Assembly (NCBI GenBank): GCA_018651745.1
Contig: JABIDL010000003.1
Span: forward strand, 1-22,991
DNA length: 22,991 nucleotides
Source of the DNA: Candidatus Neomarinimicrobiota bacterium
GTDB taxonomy: Bacteria > Fidelibacterota > Marinisomatia > Marinisomatales > TCS55
Direction: 5' to 3'
The notes beneath the pieces were generated by a model. The model searched no databases. It was not told the origin of the DNA and saw only the letters and a program-made list of their open reading frames with translations. The position numbers and the translations under genes were made by a program. Shown here piece by piece: positions 15,414 through 22,991 of the stretch. Position 1 is the first letter of the stretch; every line of letters starts with the position of its first letter.

Positions 15414-17812
15414 ATGAAAAGAGATTAGAAATATTAGGAATCCTTGCTATGGCTGTTTCATTTCTAGTGTTTGTTAGCCAGTTGGGATACCATCCGGGTG
15501 AAGATCCTGGAGGGATTTCTGCAAATACTCAAATCGAAAATCCGATGGGAGCTGTAGGTGTTCTCTTAGCATGGGTTTTTATCAAAATGACGTTTGGTTA
15601 TAGCACCCTTGTTCTTCCGGCTTTAGGATCGGTGTGGGGCTGGTGGTTGTTCAGTAAAAAAGATTTGGGAAAATTGATCAAAATGACGCAATTCTTTTTA
15701 GCATCGATGGTATTGACAGCAATTACGATTGGATCCATCGAAAAAACAATTTCTGAAAATTCATCTTTTGCATTCAGTGGAGTATTGGCAGGAACCATTG
15801 CACATTTTTTACATGAATTTTTTCTACATCCTATCGGTGCATTTACCATTATTTTAGTTCTTTGGTTGATATTAGTAAGATCCTATTTCTCGTTCAGTTT
15901 TTACGCACCAATTGAAAAATGGATCAATATTATTAAAACCAAACGTGCTGAGAAAAACCTCGTTCAAATCCATGAAGAAGAGGAAACCGAAAAGAAACAG
16001 CACACTCAAAATCTGTTATCTAAACTTAAACAAAAAACGCAAGGTGGTTCCTCAAAAGGTGTCAATAAGGAAAAAGTTGACCCACTAATAGATGCCAAAA
16101 ATGAAGATGCGAGTTCGAGTGAGGCAGAAGAGCCTAAGGATGATTCAATCGAAGCTAATGTGGACGAAAAAGAAGACCCTATTGCATCAAACGCCGAGGT
16201 TAGCGATAAGCTGGAGACTCCGCAACTTGATGACATGGTAGAATCGGAAACCGGCGATGAAAATGCAGAATCTCAAAGTGAGTCCGGTATTGAAATAGGC
16301 GAAGAAGTAAAGGAAGAAGAAATTGATCTGGATTCCATTGCTGAACGCACTAAACCAAAACGAAAATACCAACTTCCGCCTGCAGACATTCTTGAAACAC
16401 CCCCAACCATTCAGAGCGGATTAACCAAAGTGGAACTTGTAGATAGAGCCAATTTTTTAACACAATCCCTCAACACATTCGGCGTGGAAGGTCGAGTGGT
16501 AAATGTGAGTCCGGGGCCTGTCATTACATTATTTGAAGTAGAGCCAGCAGAAGGTGTGCGTGTAAATAAATTTGTTGCATTGGCAGACGACCTCGCGCGG
16601 GTAATGGAAGCTAGCAGAGTGCGTATCATTGCGCCAATTCCTGGAAAATCATCTGTTGGTATTGAGATCCCGAATAAAGATCCTGACACAGTTTATTTCA
16701 AGTCTGTGATCAGCTCCGAAAAATTTGTAAATACTAAATTCAAATTGACCTTGGCAATTGGGAAAACTACTTCCGGAGAAATTTCTACTTTAGAGTTAGA
16801 ACAAATGCCGCATTTGCTGATTGCTGGTACCACCGGGTCGGGAAAATCTGTCTGCCTCAATACCATTGTTTGCAGTTTGTTATATTCGGCAGCGCCTGAT
16901 GAAATTAAATTTGTAATTATTGATCCTAAAAAAGTGGAAATGACTCTCTATAGAGGGTTGGAAGGCTACCATCTTCTTGAAATGGATGATATCGATGAAC
17001 CGATTGTGACTTCGCATGACCATTCTATACTTGCATTACGGTCCGTTGAAAAGGAAATGGAACGAAGGTACAATAAAATGGCAGATGAGACCGTTAGGAA
17101 TATTTCTGAGTATAATTCGAAGATGAAAAATAATGGTAATCCTATCATGCCATATATTATTGTTGTGATTGATGAATTAGCAGATTTAATGATGATGAGT
17201 GCTCGTGATGTAGAGGCTCCCATTGCGCGTTTGGCGCAGCTTTCCCGTGCAGTTGGAATCCATTTAATTATTGCAACTCAGCGACCATCTGTAGATGTGA
17301 TTACCGGTGTTATTAAAGCAAATTTTCCATCCAGAATTGCCTTTCAGGTGGCGACAAAAATTGATTCGAGAACTATTATTGACATGCAGGGTGCAGAAAA
17401 ACTAATTGGTAAGGGCGATATGCTTTTTCTTGGCTCAGGGTCATCCGATCCGGTTCGACTTCATAATGCATTTATATCTTTAAATGAAATTGAGGCAATT
17501 GTTTCTCATGTAAAAGGTCAACCAAAACCTGAAGCACTTGTACTTCCATCTGTCCGTGAGGGAATAGTAGGTACCGGGGGATTTGATGGTGGAGGAGAAC
17601 TGGACGAAATGTTCAATGAAGCTGTCAAACTTGTGGTGACTCACCAACAAGGGTCTATATCGCTTCTTCAGCGCCGACTTAAATTGGGGTATTCTCGCGC
17701 AGCAAGAATTATTGACGAAATGGAACAGGCTGGAATCGTCGGTCCATTTACAGGTAGTAAAGCAAGAGAGGTTTTAGTCGATGAAACATATATAGAAAGT
17801 CTAAATCCCTAA
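15410..17812 (+). CDS. ftsK: DNA translocase FtsK/SpoIIIE
   Basis: This 800-residue protein has an N-terminal part with about four hydrophobic membrane segments in the first 165 residues. A highly acidic, low-complexity linker follows (about 190-310, rich in Glu, Asp and Ser). The motor has Walker A GTTGSGKS (473-480), IIDPKKVEMTLY and Walker B VVIDELAD (D588, E589). It also has SRAVGIHLIIATQRPSVDVITGVIKANFPSRIAFQV, typical of the family. The end (about 735-800) is a gamma winged helix (LKLGYSRAARIIDEMEQAGIVGP), which reads chromosome-orienting sites. It pumps DNA at the septum and activates XerCD at dif. ATGA overlaps the epimerase stop by 4 nt; a lolA-like gene follows, as in E. coli. Confidence 0.97.
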   Translation: MNEKRLEILGILAMAVSFLVFVSQLGYHPGEDPGGISANTQIENPMGAVGVLLAWVFIKMTFGYSTLVLPALGSVWGWWLFSKKDLGKLIKMTQFFLASMVLTAITIGSIEKTISENSSFAFSGVLAGTIAHFLHEFFLHPIGAFTIILVLWLILVRSYFSFSFYAPIEKWINIIKTKRAEKNLVQIHEEEETEKKQHTQNLLSKLKQKTQGGSSKGVNKEKVDPLIDAKNEDASSSEAEEPKDDSIEANVDEKEDPIASNAEVSDKLETPQLDDMVESETGDENAESQSESGIEIGEEVKEEEIDLDSIAERTKPKRKYQLPPADILETPPTIQSGLTKVELVDRANFLTQSLNTFGVEGRVVNVSPGPVITLFEVEPAEGVRVNKFVALADDLARVMEASRVRIIAPIPGKSSVGIEIPNKDPDTVYFKSVISSEKFVNTKFKLTLAIGKTTSGEISTLELEQMPHLLIAGTTGSGKSVCLNTIVCSLLYSAAPDEIKFVIIDPKKVEMTLYRGLEGYHLLEMDDIDEPIVTSHDHSILALRSVEKEMERRYNKMADETVRNISEYNSKMKNNGNPIMPYIIVVIDELADLMMMSARDVEAPIARLAQLSRAVGIHLIIATQRPSVDVITGVIKANFPSRIAFQVATKIDSRTIIDMQGAEKLIGKGDMLFLGSGSSDPVRLHNAFISLNEIEAIVSHVKGQPKPEALVLPSVREGIVGTGGFDGGGELDEMFNEAVKLVVTHQQGSISLLQRRLKLGYSRAARIIDEMEQAGIVGPFTGSKAREVLVDETYIESLNP

Positions 17813-17817
17813 TTAGC

Positions 17818-18402
17818 TTGACTAATCGTTTTTCTATTCTACCTTTTATTTTTGTTTTTTCTCTCGGTGCTAAGCCAAGCTATATTGATTCTTTGCGCAA
17901 AGCATTGACGGATCCACCTGGAGTAGAACTTTCCTTCACTGTCGATCAGACGATGCAAGGTGAAACCTGGCTAGGAAATGGCACGATAGAAATTATTGGC
18001 AAGAATCGCTATTTTGCGTCCATTGGTGATCAAGAAATCAAAGTAGAGGGACGTGACGTTCAAACCTGGAACAAGTCATCTTCGCAACTCATTAAGGATA
18101 CATTATATGAAGGCAATGTGAATATTATTTCGCTACTTAATGAGGATGGAAATAAAATCATTATTATGAATCAAATATTGAAACAGAACCACATAGTGAT
18201 AGAGTTTACTGTTCCAGAAATGGAAACAAGCGGTACAATTCGAATGAGTGACAAATCTTTTCTGCCCACAAACATTACGCTAAAAAATGGACCTAAAATA
18301 AAAACTGTCATGACTATATTGGACACAAAACCCATCGGGAAAAAATCAAAATTCCATTCTTTCAATCCTGATGTAAATGAGAGGATAGACCTACGTGAAT
18401 AA
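17818..18402 (+). CDS. lolA: LolA-like outer-membrane lipoprotein carrier protein
   Basis: This 194-residue exported protein has a short hydrophobic signal (FSILPFIFVFSLGA, residues 5-18). The rest is beta-rich, with LolA-like pieces: GVELSFTVDQTMQGE, GNGTIEIIGKNRYF, EIKVEGRDVQTWNKSSSQLI and LPTNITLKNGPKIKTVMTI. LolA carries lipoproteins across the periplasm to the outer membrane. Similarity is remote, as is usual for LolA outside Proteobacteria, but the position right after ftsK matches the E. coli ftsK-lolA order. The start is probably TTG 17818, 5 nt after ftsK, with no Shine-Dalgarno sequence; no ATG lies before the signal segment. Confidence 0.75.
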   Translation: MTNRFSILPFIFVFSLGAKPSYIDSLRKALTDPPGVELSFTVDQTMQGETWLGNGTIEIIGKNRYFASIGDQEIKVEGRDVQTWNKSSSQLIKDTLYEGNVNIISLLNEDGNKIIIMNQILKQNHIVIEFTVPEMETSGTIRMSDKSFLPTNITLKNGPKIKTVMTILDTKPIGKKSKFHSFNPDVNERIDLRE

Positions 18403-19387
18403 GTGGTTCAAATTATTAATTGGCATTCTAATGAGTGCGGGTGGCCTTTATTATGCCTTTAAGGACATGGATTTTGTCCAACTTGTAGATACGATTTCAA
18501 ATGTGAATTACGGTTGGGTTGCGTTAGCGATGATTTTAATGGTTTTCTCTGTTGGTATTAGAGCAGAACGATGGCGGCTGATTTTGATGCCATTCGAATC
18601 GTTACAGTTTCATCCATTATTTGGTTCTACAATGGTTGGATATTTTGGAAATGGCGTTTTGCCGTTTCGCCTTGGTGAACTATTGAGAGCTTACAGTCTT
18701 TCTTCATACACAAAATTGACACCGTCTTCATCATTTGGTACAATTATTTTAGAAAGAATTTTGGATATGTTGGGTCTTGCGGCAATGATTGCAATTTTTG
18801 CGCCATCCCTTCAATCTGAAATGCTAAGTACAGAATTTCTTTTATTTGTTGGAGTAATATCACTTTTGATTTTTGTAGGAACCATTTGGTTAGGTAATAG
18901 CCATTCCAAATTTCATGAAAAGGTGATTCATTGGAAAATATTTGAATCTAAATGGGCACAGAAAATTTTATTCTCACTGAATAATGTATTGAATGGTATT
19001 ACTGCTCTCAAAAATACGAAACACATCGGAATGATTGCATTTCATACCGTGTTTTTATGGGTGCTTTATTATATATCGGTTTGGTTAGTTGTAAAAGCAA
19101 CCGGGATTAACCTGGGTTTTTCTGGAATGGGAATACTGCTTATTTCAACAACTCTTGCGATCACCATTCCATCAGCACCGGGATATGTTGGCACCTATCA
19201 TGCAGCTGCAGTTTATATTTTGACAAATGTGTATGAGGTTGCATTAACTCATGCCCAAGCTTTTGCCGTCATCATTCATGCCATAGGGTTTTTCCCACTT
19301 TTGGTAATTGGTGCTATTTATTTCGTAAAAGGGTCTATTCGGATTGTTGATCTAAAAAAATCTGTGGTTCCTGATGAAAGCATATGA
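18395..19387 (+). CDS. YbhN/UPF0104-family integral membrane protein (lysylphosphatidylglycerol synthase TM-like)
   Basis: This 330-residue polytopic membrane protein has several hydrophobic segments and family motifs: GIRAERWRLIL, GYFGNGVLPFRLGELLRAY, ILERILDMLGL and SAPGYVGTYHAAAVYI. The family matches the flippase half of MprF-type enzymes, without the aminoacyl-transfer domain. Roles in lipid or polyprenol-linked sugar flipping have been proposed, but the substrate here is unknown. GTG 18395 overlaps the lolA stop by 8 nt; GAGG about 10 nt upstream is a possible ribosome-binding site. The gene overlaps the next one by 14 nt. Confidence 0.83.
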   Translation: MNKWFKLLIGILMSAGGLYYAFKDMDFVQLVDTISNVNYGWVALAMILMVFSVGIRAERWRLILMPFESLQFHPLFGSTMVGYFGNGVLPFRLGELLRAYSLSSYTKLTPSSSFGTIILERILDMLGLAAMIAIFAPSLQSEMLSTEFLLFVGVISLLIFVGTIWLGNSHSKFHEKVIHWKIFESKWAQKILFSLNNVLNGITALKNTKHIGMIAFHTVFLWVLYYISVWLVVKATGINLGFSGMGILLISTTLAITIPSAPGYVGTYHAAAVYILTNVYEVALTHAQAFAVIIHAIGFFPLLVIGAIYFVKGSIRIVDLKKSVVPDESI

Positions 19388-19922
19388 TACTATATTTTTA
19401 GATCGTGATGGCACATTGAATCCTGATCCGGGTTACATCGCATCACTAAGAGATTTCACATTCTTTGATTTCGCACTACCTGCTCTACAAAAGCTAAAAG
19501 ATAACCGGTTTTGTATCGTTACAAATCAATCCGGAGTTTCTCGGGGAATCATTGAGCAAAATGAATTGAATAAAATCCATCATTATGTCCAAACTGCTTT
19601 TAAGGATCACGGCTTGGACTTGCTTGATATTTTTGTTTGCAATGACCATCCGGATCATGCGACCGAGCGAAGAAAGCCGGGCACTGGCATGTTTTTTGAA
19701 GCCGCAAAAATATATGGGATTGATCTTGCTAATTCAGTTATGATTGGGGATGGAATTGCAGATATGGAAGCTGCACAATCTTTAATAATGGATGGAATCC
19801 TTGTTAGAACTGGAAAAGGATCTGAATCGGAATCTCATTTTATTAAATCTGAATTTCCAATAGCTGTGGTTGATAATTTAGAAAAAGCTGTAAATTGGAT
19901 TTTATCCAAGGATTCAAAATGA
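19374..19922 (+). CDS. HAD-family phosphatase, GmhB/HisB-N-like, lacking the usual zinc-site cysteines
   Basis: This 182-residue protein has HAD motifs: DRDGT with D10 nucleophile and D12, T50 in CIVTNQSG, K101 in RRKPGTGM and GDGIAD (D126, D130). FLDRDGTLN and TNQSGVSRG are GmhB-like. GmhB dephosphorylates the C7 phosphate of heptose 1,7-bisphosphate on the way to ADP-heptose. This fits the GT9 heptosyltransferase at 3872-4900. Canonical GmhB binds zinc with a CxH...CxC loop. Here C89 and H92 remain, but the CxC pair before RKP is absent (T97, E98, R99), so the zinc site is probably lost. A related phosphatase with another sugar substrate is possible. The gene overlaps its upstream neighbour by 14 nt. 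Confidence 0.82.
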   Translation: MKAYDTIFLDRDGTLNPDPGYIASLRDFTFFDFALPALQKLKDNRFCIVTNQSGVSRGIIEQNELNKIHHYVQTAFKDHGLDLLDIFVCNDHPDHATERRKPGTGMFFEAAKIYGIDLANSVMIGDGIADMEAAQSLIMDGILVRTGKGSESESHFIKSEFPIAVVDNLEKAVNWILSKDSK

Positions 19923-20818
19923 AGATTGCAGTGATCATGGGTGGACATTCCGGAGAGCGAAATGTATCTCTAGATTCCGGAAAGGCAATTGCGGATGCAT
20001 GTATTTCGTTAGGTCATGAAGTTCAAACTCTTGACATCAATATGGATCTCGTTTCCATTGTTCCCCAAATTAAATCAGTAGATTTAGTGTTTAACGGATT
20101 GCATGGGACGGGTGGCGAAGATGGAACTATTCAAGGGTTTTTAAAATCTCTTGATGTGCCATTCACCGGATCTGGGGTGGAAGCTTCAGCAATTTGCATG
20201 GATAAACGCGTATCAAAATCTTTAGCTGAAAACAAAGGAATTAAAACGCCTGACTGGATTTCAATTGGTAGCCATGAAAATATCCCGAATGAAATAAGCC
20301 TCAATTATCCACTTGTTGTAAAACCAAGTAGAGAAGGGAGTTCGCTTGGCTTATCCATTATTCAAGATCAATCCCGATTGCCCCAAGCAGTAGAATTAGC
20401 AAAACAGCATTCCGGTGTTGTATTAATCGAAGAATATATTCATGGGAAAGAAATCACTGTTTCCATCATTGGGAATGAAGCATTTCCAGTGGTTGAAATA
20501 ACCCCATCGCATGAGTTTTATGATTATCAATGTAAATACACAAAAGGATTGAGCGATTATCTGTGTCCGGCGGACCTTACGGAAGAAACATCAATGCGAA
20601 TTCAAGCAATTGCATTAGAAATCCATTCGATGATGAGATGTAGACATTATTCCCGGGTTGATTTTAGGATGGATGAAAAAGGTGATGCATATTTTTTAGA
20701 AATCAATACGCTTCCGGGAATGACTTCAACAAGTTTACTTCCGAAATCAGCAGAAGCAAACGGGCTGTCATTTATCAATCTGATTGATAAAATTATTCAA
20801 CTAGCGGCGCATGGGTAA
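19919..20818 (+). CDS. ddl: D-alanine--D-alanine ligase
   Basis: This 299-residue ATP-grasp enzyme matches Ddl: MKIAVIMGGHSGERNVSL (E13 is the conserved Glu), FNGLHGTGGEDGTIQGFL, GSGVEASAICMDK and VVKPSREGSSLG. VLIEEYIHGKEITVSI, YDYQCKY and EINTLPGMTSTSLLPKSA follow, the last with the metal-binding Glu and Asn. It joins two D-Ala for peptidoglycan, so the cell makes a D-Ala-D-Ala stem. I chose ATG 19919, which overlaps the previous stop by ATGA and has AAGGA 6 nt upstream. An earlier in-frame start (19895) adds non-homologous residues. It stands away from any mur cluster. Confidence 0.96.
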   Translation: MKIAVIMGGHSGERNVSLDSGKAIADACISLGHEVQTLDINMDLVSIVPQIKSVDLVFNGLHGTGGEDGTIQGFLKSLDVPFTGSGVEASAICMDKRVSKSLAENKGIKTPDWISIGSHENIPNEISLNYPLVVKPSREGSSLGLSIIQDQSRLPQAVELAKQHSGVVLIEEYIHGKEITVSIIGNEAFPVVEITPSHEFYDYQCKYTKGLSDYLCPADLTEETSMRIQAIALEIHSMMRCRHYSRVDFRMDEKGDAYFLEINTLPGMTSTSLLPKSAEANGLSFINLIDKIIQLAAHG

Positions 20819-20827
20819 ATACATACA

Positions 20828-22216
20828 ATGAGCATTTCATTTTATAATTCAGCTACTCGTCGGAAGGAAACATTTGTTCCCTTAGAAAAAGGAAAAGTAA
20901 AGCTATACACTTGTGGTCCCACTGTCTATGATGACGCACATATTGGGAATTTTCGCACATTTTTGTTTGAGGATTTTTTGAAACGTTTTTTGATACTTCG
21001 CGGATTTAACGTTACTCACATAATGAATTTGACGGATGTAGATGATAAAACTATCAACAGGGCAAATGAAGAGGGGATAGGTTTAAAGACACTTACCGAA
21101 AAATTTATTAACAATTTCTTTCGAGATTCAGAACTTCTCAATATGTTACCGGCAGATGAATATCCGGCTGCAACAGATCATATTCCAATTATGATTGGCC
21201 TGATTCAATTACTGCTAAATAATAACCATGCTTATACCACGGATGATGGGTCAGTTTATTTTTCAATAAAGTCATTTAAGGATTACGGAAAATTGGCTCG
21301 TTTAGATTTGACTGGGCAGACCCAAACGAATCGCGTATCAACGGATGATTATTCAAAGGATAGCCTACAAGATTTTGCATTGTGGAAGTCATGGAAAAAA
21401 GAAGATGGCGATGTTCATTGGGATTCTCCGTGGGGGAAAGGTCGTCCCGGGTGGCATATTGAATGTTCTGCCATGTCTATGCATTACCTAGGCAATCATT
21501 TTGATATTCATTGTGGGGGAACTGACAATATATTTCCTCATCATGAAAATGAATTGGCTCAATCTGTTGCCGGGAATGGATCTGATTTTGTCAATGTTTG
21601 GATGCATTCAGAGCATTTATTGGTGGATGGTGGAAAAATGAGTAAATCGTTAGGAAATTTTTATCGATTAAAGGATCTTATAGGAAAAGGAATATATCCA
21701 GAAGCAATTCGATTGGCTTTACTCACCGGTCATTATAGATCACGGCTAAATTTTACCTTGAAAAAAGTGGCGGAATCGAAAAAAACTATTTCAAGAGTAA
21801 TGGATTTTAAGGATCGGCTTGACTCTTTAAATCGTCAGGGAGATTTTACCAATGCAGAATTACCCATTGAATTCGATTCATTTGTTTTAGCTTTGGATAA
21901 CGATCTAAATATATCAGAAGCACTTGCAGTTTTCTTTGAATGGATCAGGAAAATAAATACTAAATTAAATGATGGGAATATTTCAGCTGAGGAAATAACA
22001 TCCGGACTGTATTTTTTAGATAGATTTAATTTTCTCTTTCAGATTTTTTGTGACGAGGATGATGTTCCTGAGGAAATAATGGATTTGGTTACTCAAAGAG
22101 AAAAATCTAGAAATAGTGAAAATTGGAAAGAGTCTGATCGGATCCGAGATGTATTGTCTCATAAAGGATGGCTTGTGGAAGACACTACGACCGGAACAAA
22201 AATAAAGAAACTTTAA
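20828..22216 (+). CDS. cysS: Cysteinyl-tRNA synthetase
   Basis: This 462-residue class I synthetase has YTCGPTVYDDAHIGNFRTF near the N-terminus, with the zinc Cys C29 and the HIGH-type motif HIGN (38-41), a usual variant in CysRS. NLTDVDDKTI, WHIECSAMS (a zinc Cys) and HCGGTDNIFPHHENE (the zinc His residues) follow, and then KMSKS (270-274). The C-terminal helical part ends with SDRIRDVLSHKGWLVEDTTTGTKIK, the normal CysRS terminus. It charges tRNA-Cys. It starts 9 nt after ddl and is the last gene of the second packed block. Confidence 0.97.
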   Translation: MSISFYNSATRRKETFVPLEKGKVKLYTCGPTVYDDAHIGNFRTFLFEDFLKRFLILRGFNVTHIMNLTDVDDKTINRANEEGIGLKTLTEKFINNFFRDSELLNMLPADEYPAATDHIPIMIGLIQLLLNNNHAYTTDDGSVYFSIKSFKDYGKLARLDLTGQTQTNRVSTDDYSKDSLQDFALWKSWKKEDGDVHWDSPWGKGRPGWHIECSAMSMHYLGNHFDIHCGGTDNIFPHHENELAQSVAGNGSDFVNVWMHSEHLLVDGGKMSKSLGNFYRLKDLIGKGIYPEAIRLALLTGHYRSRLNFTLKKVAESKKTISRVMDFKDRLDSLNRQGDFTNAELPIEFDSFVLALDNDLNISEALAVFFEWIRKINTKLNDGNISAEEITSGLYFLDRFNFLFQIFCDEDDVPEEIMDLVTQREKSRNSENWKESDRIRDVLSHKGWLVEDTTTGTKIKKL

Positions 22217-22438
22217 GCTCAATAATTATTTTAAATTTATCTTTAATAGTTATTGTTACTATTATTTATCTTATATAATTTTCTAGGCTTTATTCGTACA
22301 GGTCGAGCCGAAGTGAAACAAAGAACAGATATTAATCAAAATTCTATTTGGATGAATCTTTTAGGATTTTTACGTCGTATAGTGGTATCTGAAATGGTTG
22401 AAATAACGGCTTCACTAGCGGAATTGTTAAAAAGATTT
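22217..22438. other. AT-rich non-coding gap upstream of the tRNA-tuf operon
   Basis: These 222 nt separate cysS from the first tRNA. I find no GC-rich hairpin with a T-run for terminating cysS. The left part is very AT-rich and contains a promoter-like pair (separate entry). The right part is more balanced in composition. An open frame runs through it and into the tRNA genes, but its downstream translation is the typical artefact of reading through tRNAs, so I do not call a gene. Confidence 0.6.
22250..22279 (+). promoter_or_regulatory. Candidate promoter of the tRNA-tuf operon
   Basis: A perfect -10 box TATAAT (22274-22279) is preceded by TTATTG (22250-22255, 18-nt spacer) or TTGTTA (22253-22258, 15-nt spacer). 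Transcription would start near 22286 and give a leader of about 150 nt before the first tRNA, to be removed by processing. The surrounding DNA is AT-rich, so such a match can arise by chance; the position ahead of a highly expressed operon is supportive. Confidence 0.4.
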
Positions 22439-22511
22439 GCCGGTGTAGCTCAGTTGGTAGAGCAGCTGATTTGTAATCAGCAGGTCGGGGGTTCGAGTCC
22501 CTTCGCCGGCT
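22439..22511 (+). tRNA. tRNA-Thr (anticodon UGU)
   Basis: The 73-nt cloverleaf has acceptor GCCGGTG pairing with CGCCGGC (one G-U) and anticodon stem GCTGA/TCAGC around loop TTTGTAA, so the anticodon is TGT (22472-22474). The T arm has loop TTCGAGT and two G-U pairs. The discriminator is T. The following bases are CGA, so no 3' CCA is encoded. It is first in the Thr-Tyr-Gly-Thr-tuf cluster. Confidence 0.97.
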
Positions 22512-22582
22512 CGATACGAAAAAACATTGGTAAGAAAAAATTTAGGACATCGATGGAAGAAAAAAAGAAAATTAATATTACC

Positions 22583-22665
22583 GGGGAGATGCCCGAGTGG
22601 TCAAAGGGAGCAGACTGTAAATCTGCCGGCGTACGCCTACGGAGGTTCAAGTCCTCCTCTCCCCA
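22583..22665 (+). tRNA. tRNA-Tyr (anticodon GUA)
   Basis: The 83-nt gene has acceptor GGGGAGA/TCTCCCC and anticodon stem GCAGA/TCTGC around loop CTGTAAA, giving anticodon GTA (22617-22619). A long variable arm is present, as expected for bacterial (type II) tRNA-Tyr. The discriminator is A, and no 3' CCA is encoded. It is separated from the first tRNA by 71 nt of A-rich spacer. Confidence 0.97.
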
Positions 22666-22672
22666 CAACTAC

Positions 22673-22743
22673 GCGAGCGTAGTTCAATGGTAGAACCCCA
22701 GCCTTCCAAGCTGGTGATGTGGGTTCGATCCCCATCGCTCGCT
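22673..22743 (+). tRNA. tRNA-Gly (anticodon UCC)
   Basis: The 71-nt cloverleaf has acceptor GCGAGCG/CGCTCGC and anticodon stem CCAGC/GCTGG around loop CTTCCAA, giving anticodon TCC (22705-22707). The T loop is TTCGATC. The discriminator is T, and no CCA is encoded. It starts only 7 nt after tRNA-Tyr, so the two come from one transcript. Confidence 0.97.
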
Positions 22744-22758
22744 CAAATATCAAGGTGT

Positions 22759-22991
<233 letters not shown>

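Noticed and set aside
15950-16340. Acidic low-complexity stretch in ftsK as a repeat or frameshifted insert
   Set aside because: The frame is continuous and the position matches the variable linker between the membrane part and the motor of FtsK.
22253-22693. 146-codon open frame upstream of and across the first tRNA genes
   Set aside because: It reads through tRNA-Thr and tRNA-Tyr; the downstream part (AGVAQLVEQ..., PEWSKGADCKSAG...) is the familiar artefact of translating tRNA genes. The upstream 60 codons show no recognisable family.

Overview
Gram-negative (diderm) bacterial chromosome segment of moderate to low GC, with every gene on the + strand. The window carries LPS-core genes (GT9 heptosyltransferase, Kdo transferase, a GmhB-like phosphatase), a LolA-type lipoprotein carrier and Tat translocase, so the cell has an LPS-bearing outer membrane. 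Most starts lack a Shine-Dalgarno sequence, and neighbours are packed with 1-nt gaps or 4/8-nt overlaps. This fits the FCB superphylum; a marine lineage such as Candidatus Marinimicrobia (SAR406) is my best guess, from overall character only and not from any search. UGA is used as a stop, so the standard bacterial code applies.

Layout. (1) 1-352: the C-terminal 116 residues of an integron-type tyrosine recombinase (IntI), cut by the left edge; its 5' end and any attI or cassette array lie outside. (2) 477-10253: ten tightly packed genes: Crp/Fnr-family regulator, MeaB GTPase, TatC, long-chain polyprenyl diphosphate synthase, GT9 heptosyltransferase, WaaA-like Kdo transferase, a tandem ABC ATPase with one normal and one degenerate site, a CDP-alcohol phosphatidyltransferase (PgsA-like), FtsY and RimO. 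(3) A 79-nt gap with a small inverted repeat, then 10333-22216: twelve packed genes: YebC, RuvC, RuvA, a class I aminotransferase, GcvT, a nucleotide-sugar epimerase, FtsK, LolA-like, a YbhN-like membrane protein, a GmhB-like HAD phosphatase, Ddl and CysS. (4) A 222-nt AT-rich gap, then tRNA-Thr(UGU), tRNA-Tyr(GUA), tRNA-Gly(UCC), tRNA-Thr(GGU) and the start of tuf (EF-Tu), the same order as the E. coli thrU-tyrU-glyT-thrT-tufB operon.

How the genes work together. Blocks 2 and 3 are mixed housekeeping operons centred on the envelope: lipid, LPS and peptidoglycan precursors, protein export (Tat, SRP receptor) and lipoprotein transport. DNA maintenance (RuvAC, FtsK) and translation quality or capacity (RimO, YebC, CysRS, tRNAs, EF-Tu) are interleaved. 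Junction geometry suggests extensive translational coupling.

I see no CRISPR array, insertion sequence, prophage, defence island or obvious new multi-gene system. The most unusual items are the integron integrase tail, the asymmetric tandem ABC ATPase, the recurring junction spacings, and the Zn-ligand-less GmhB-like phosphatase.
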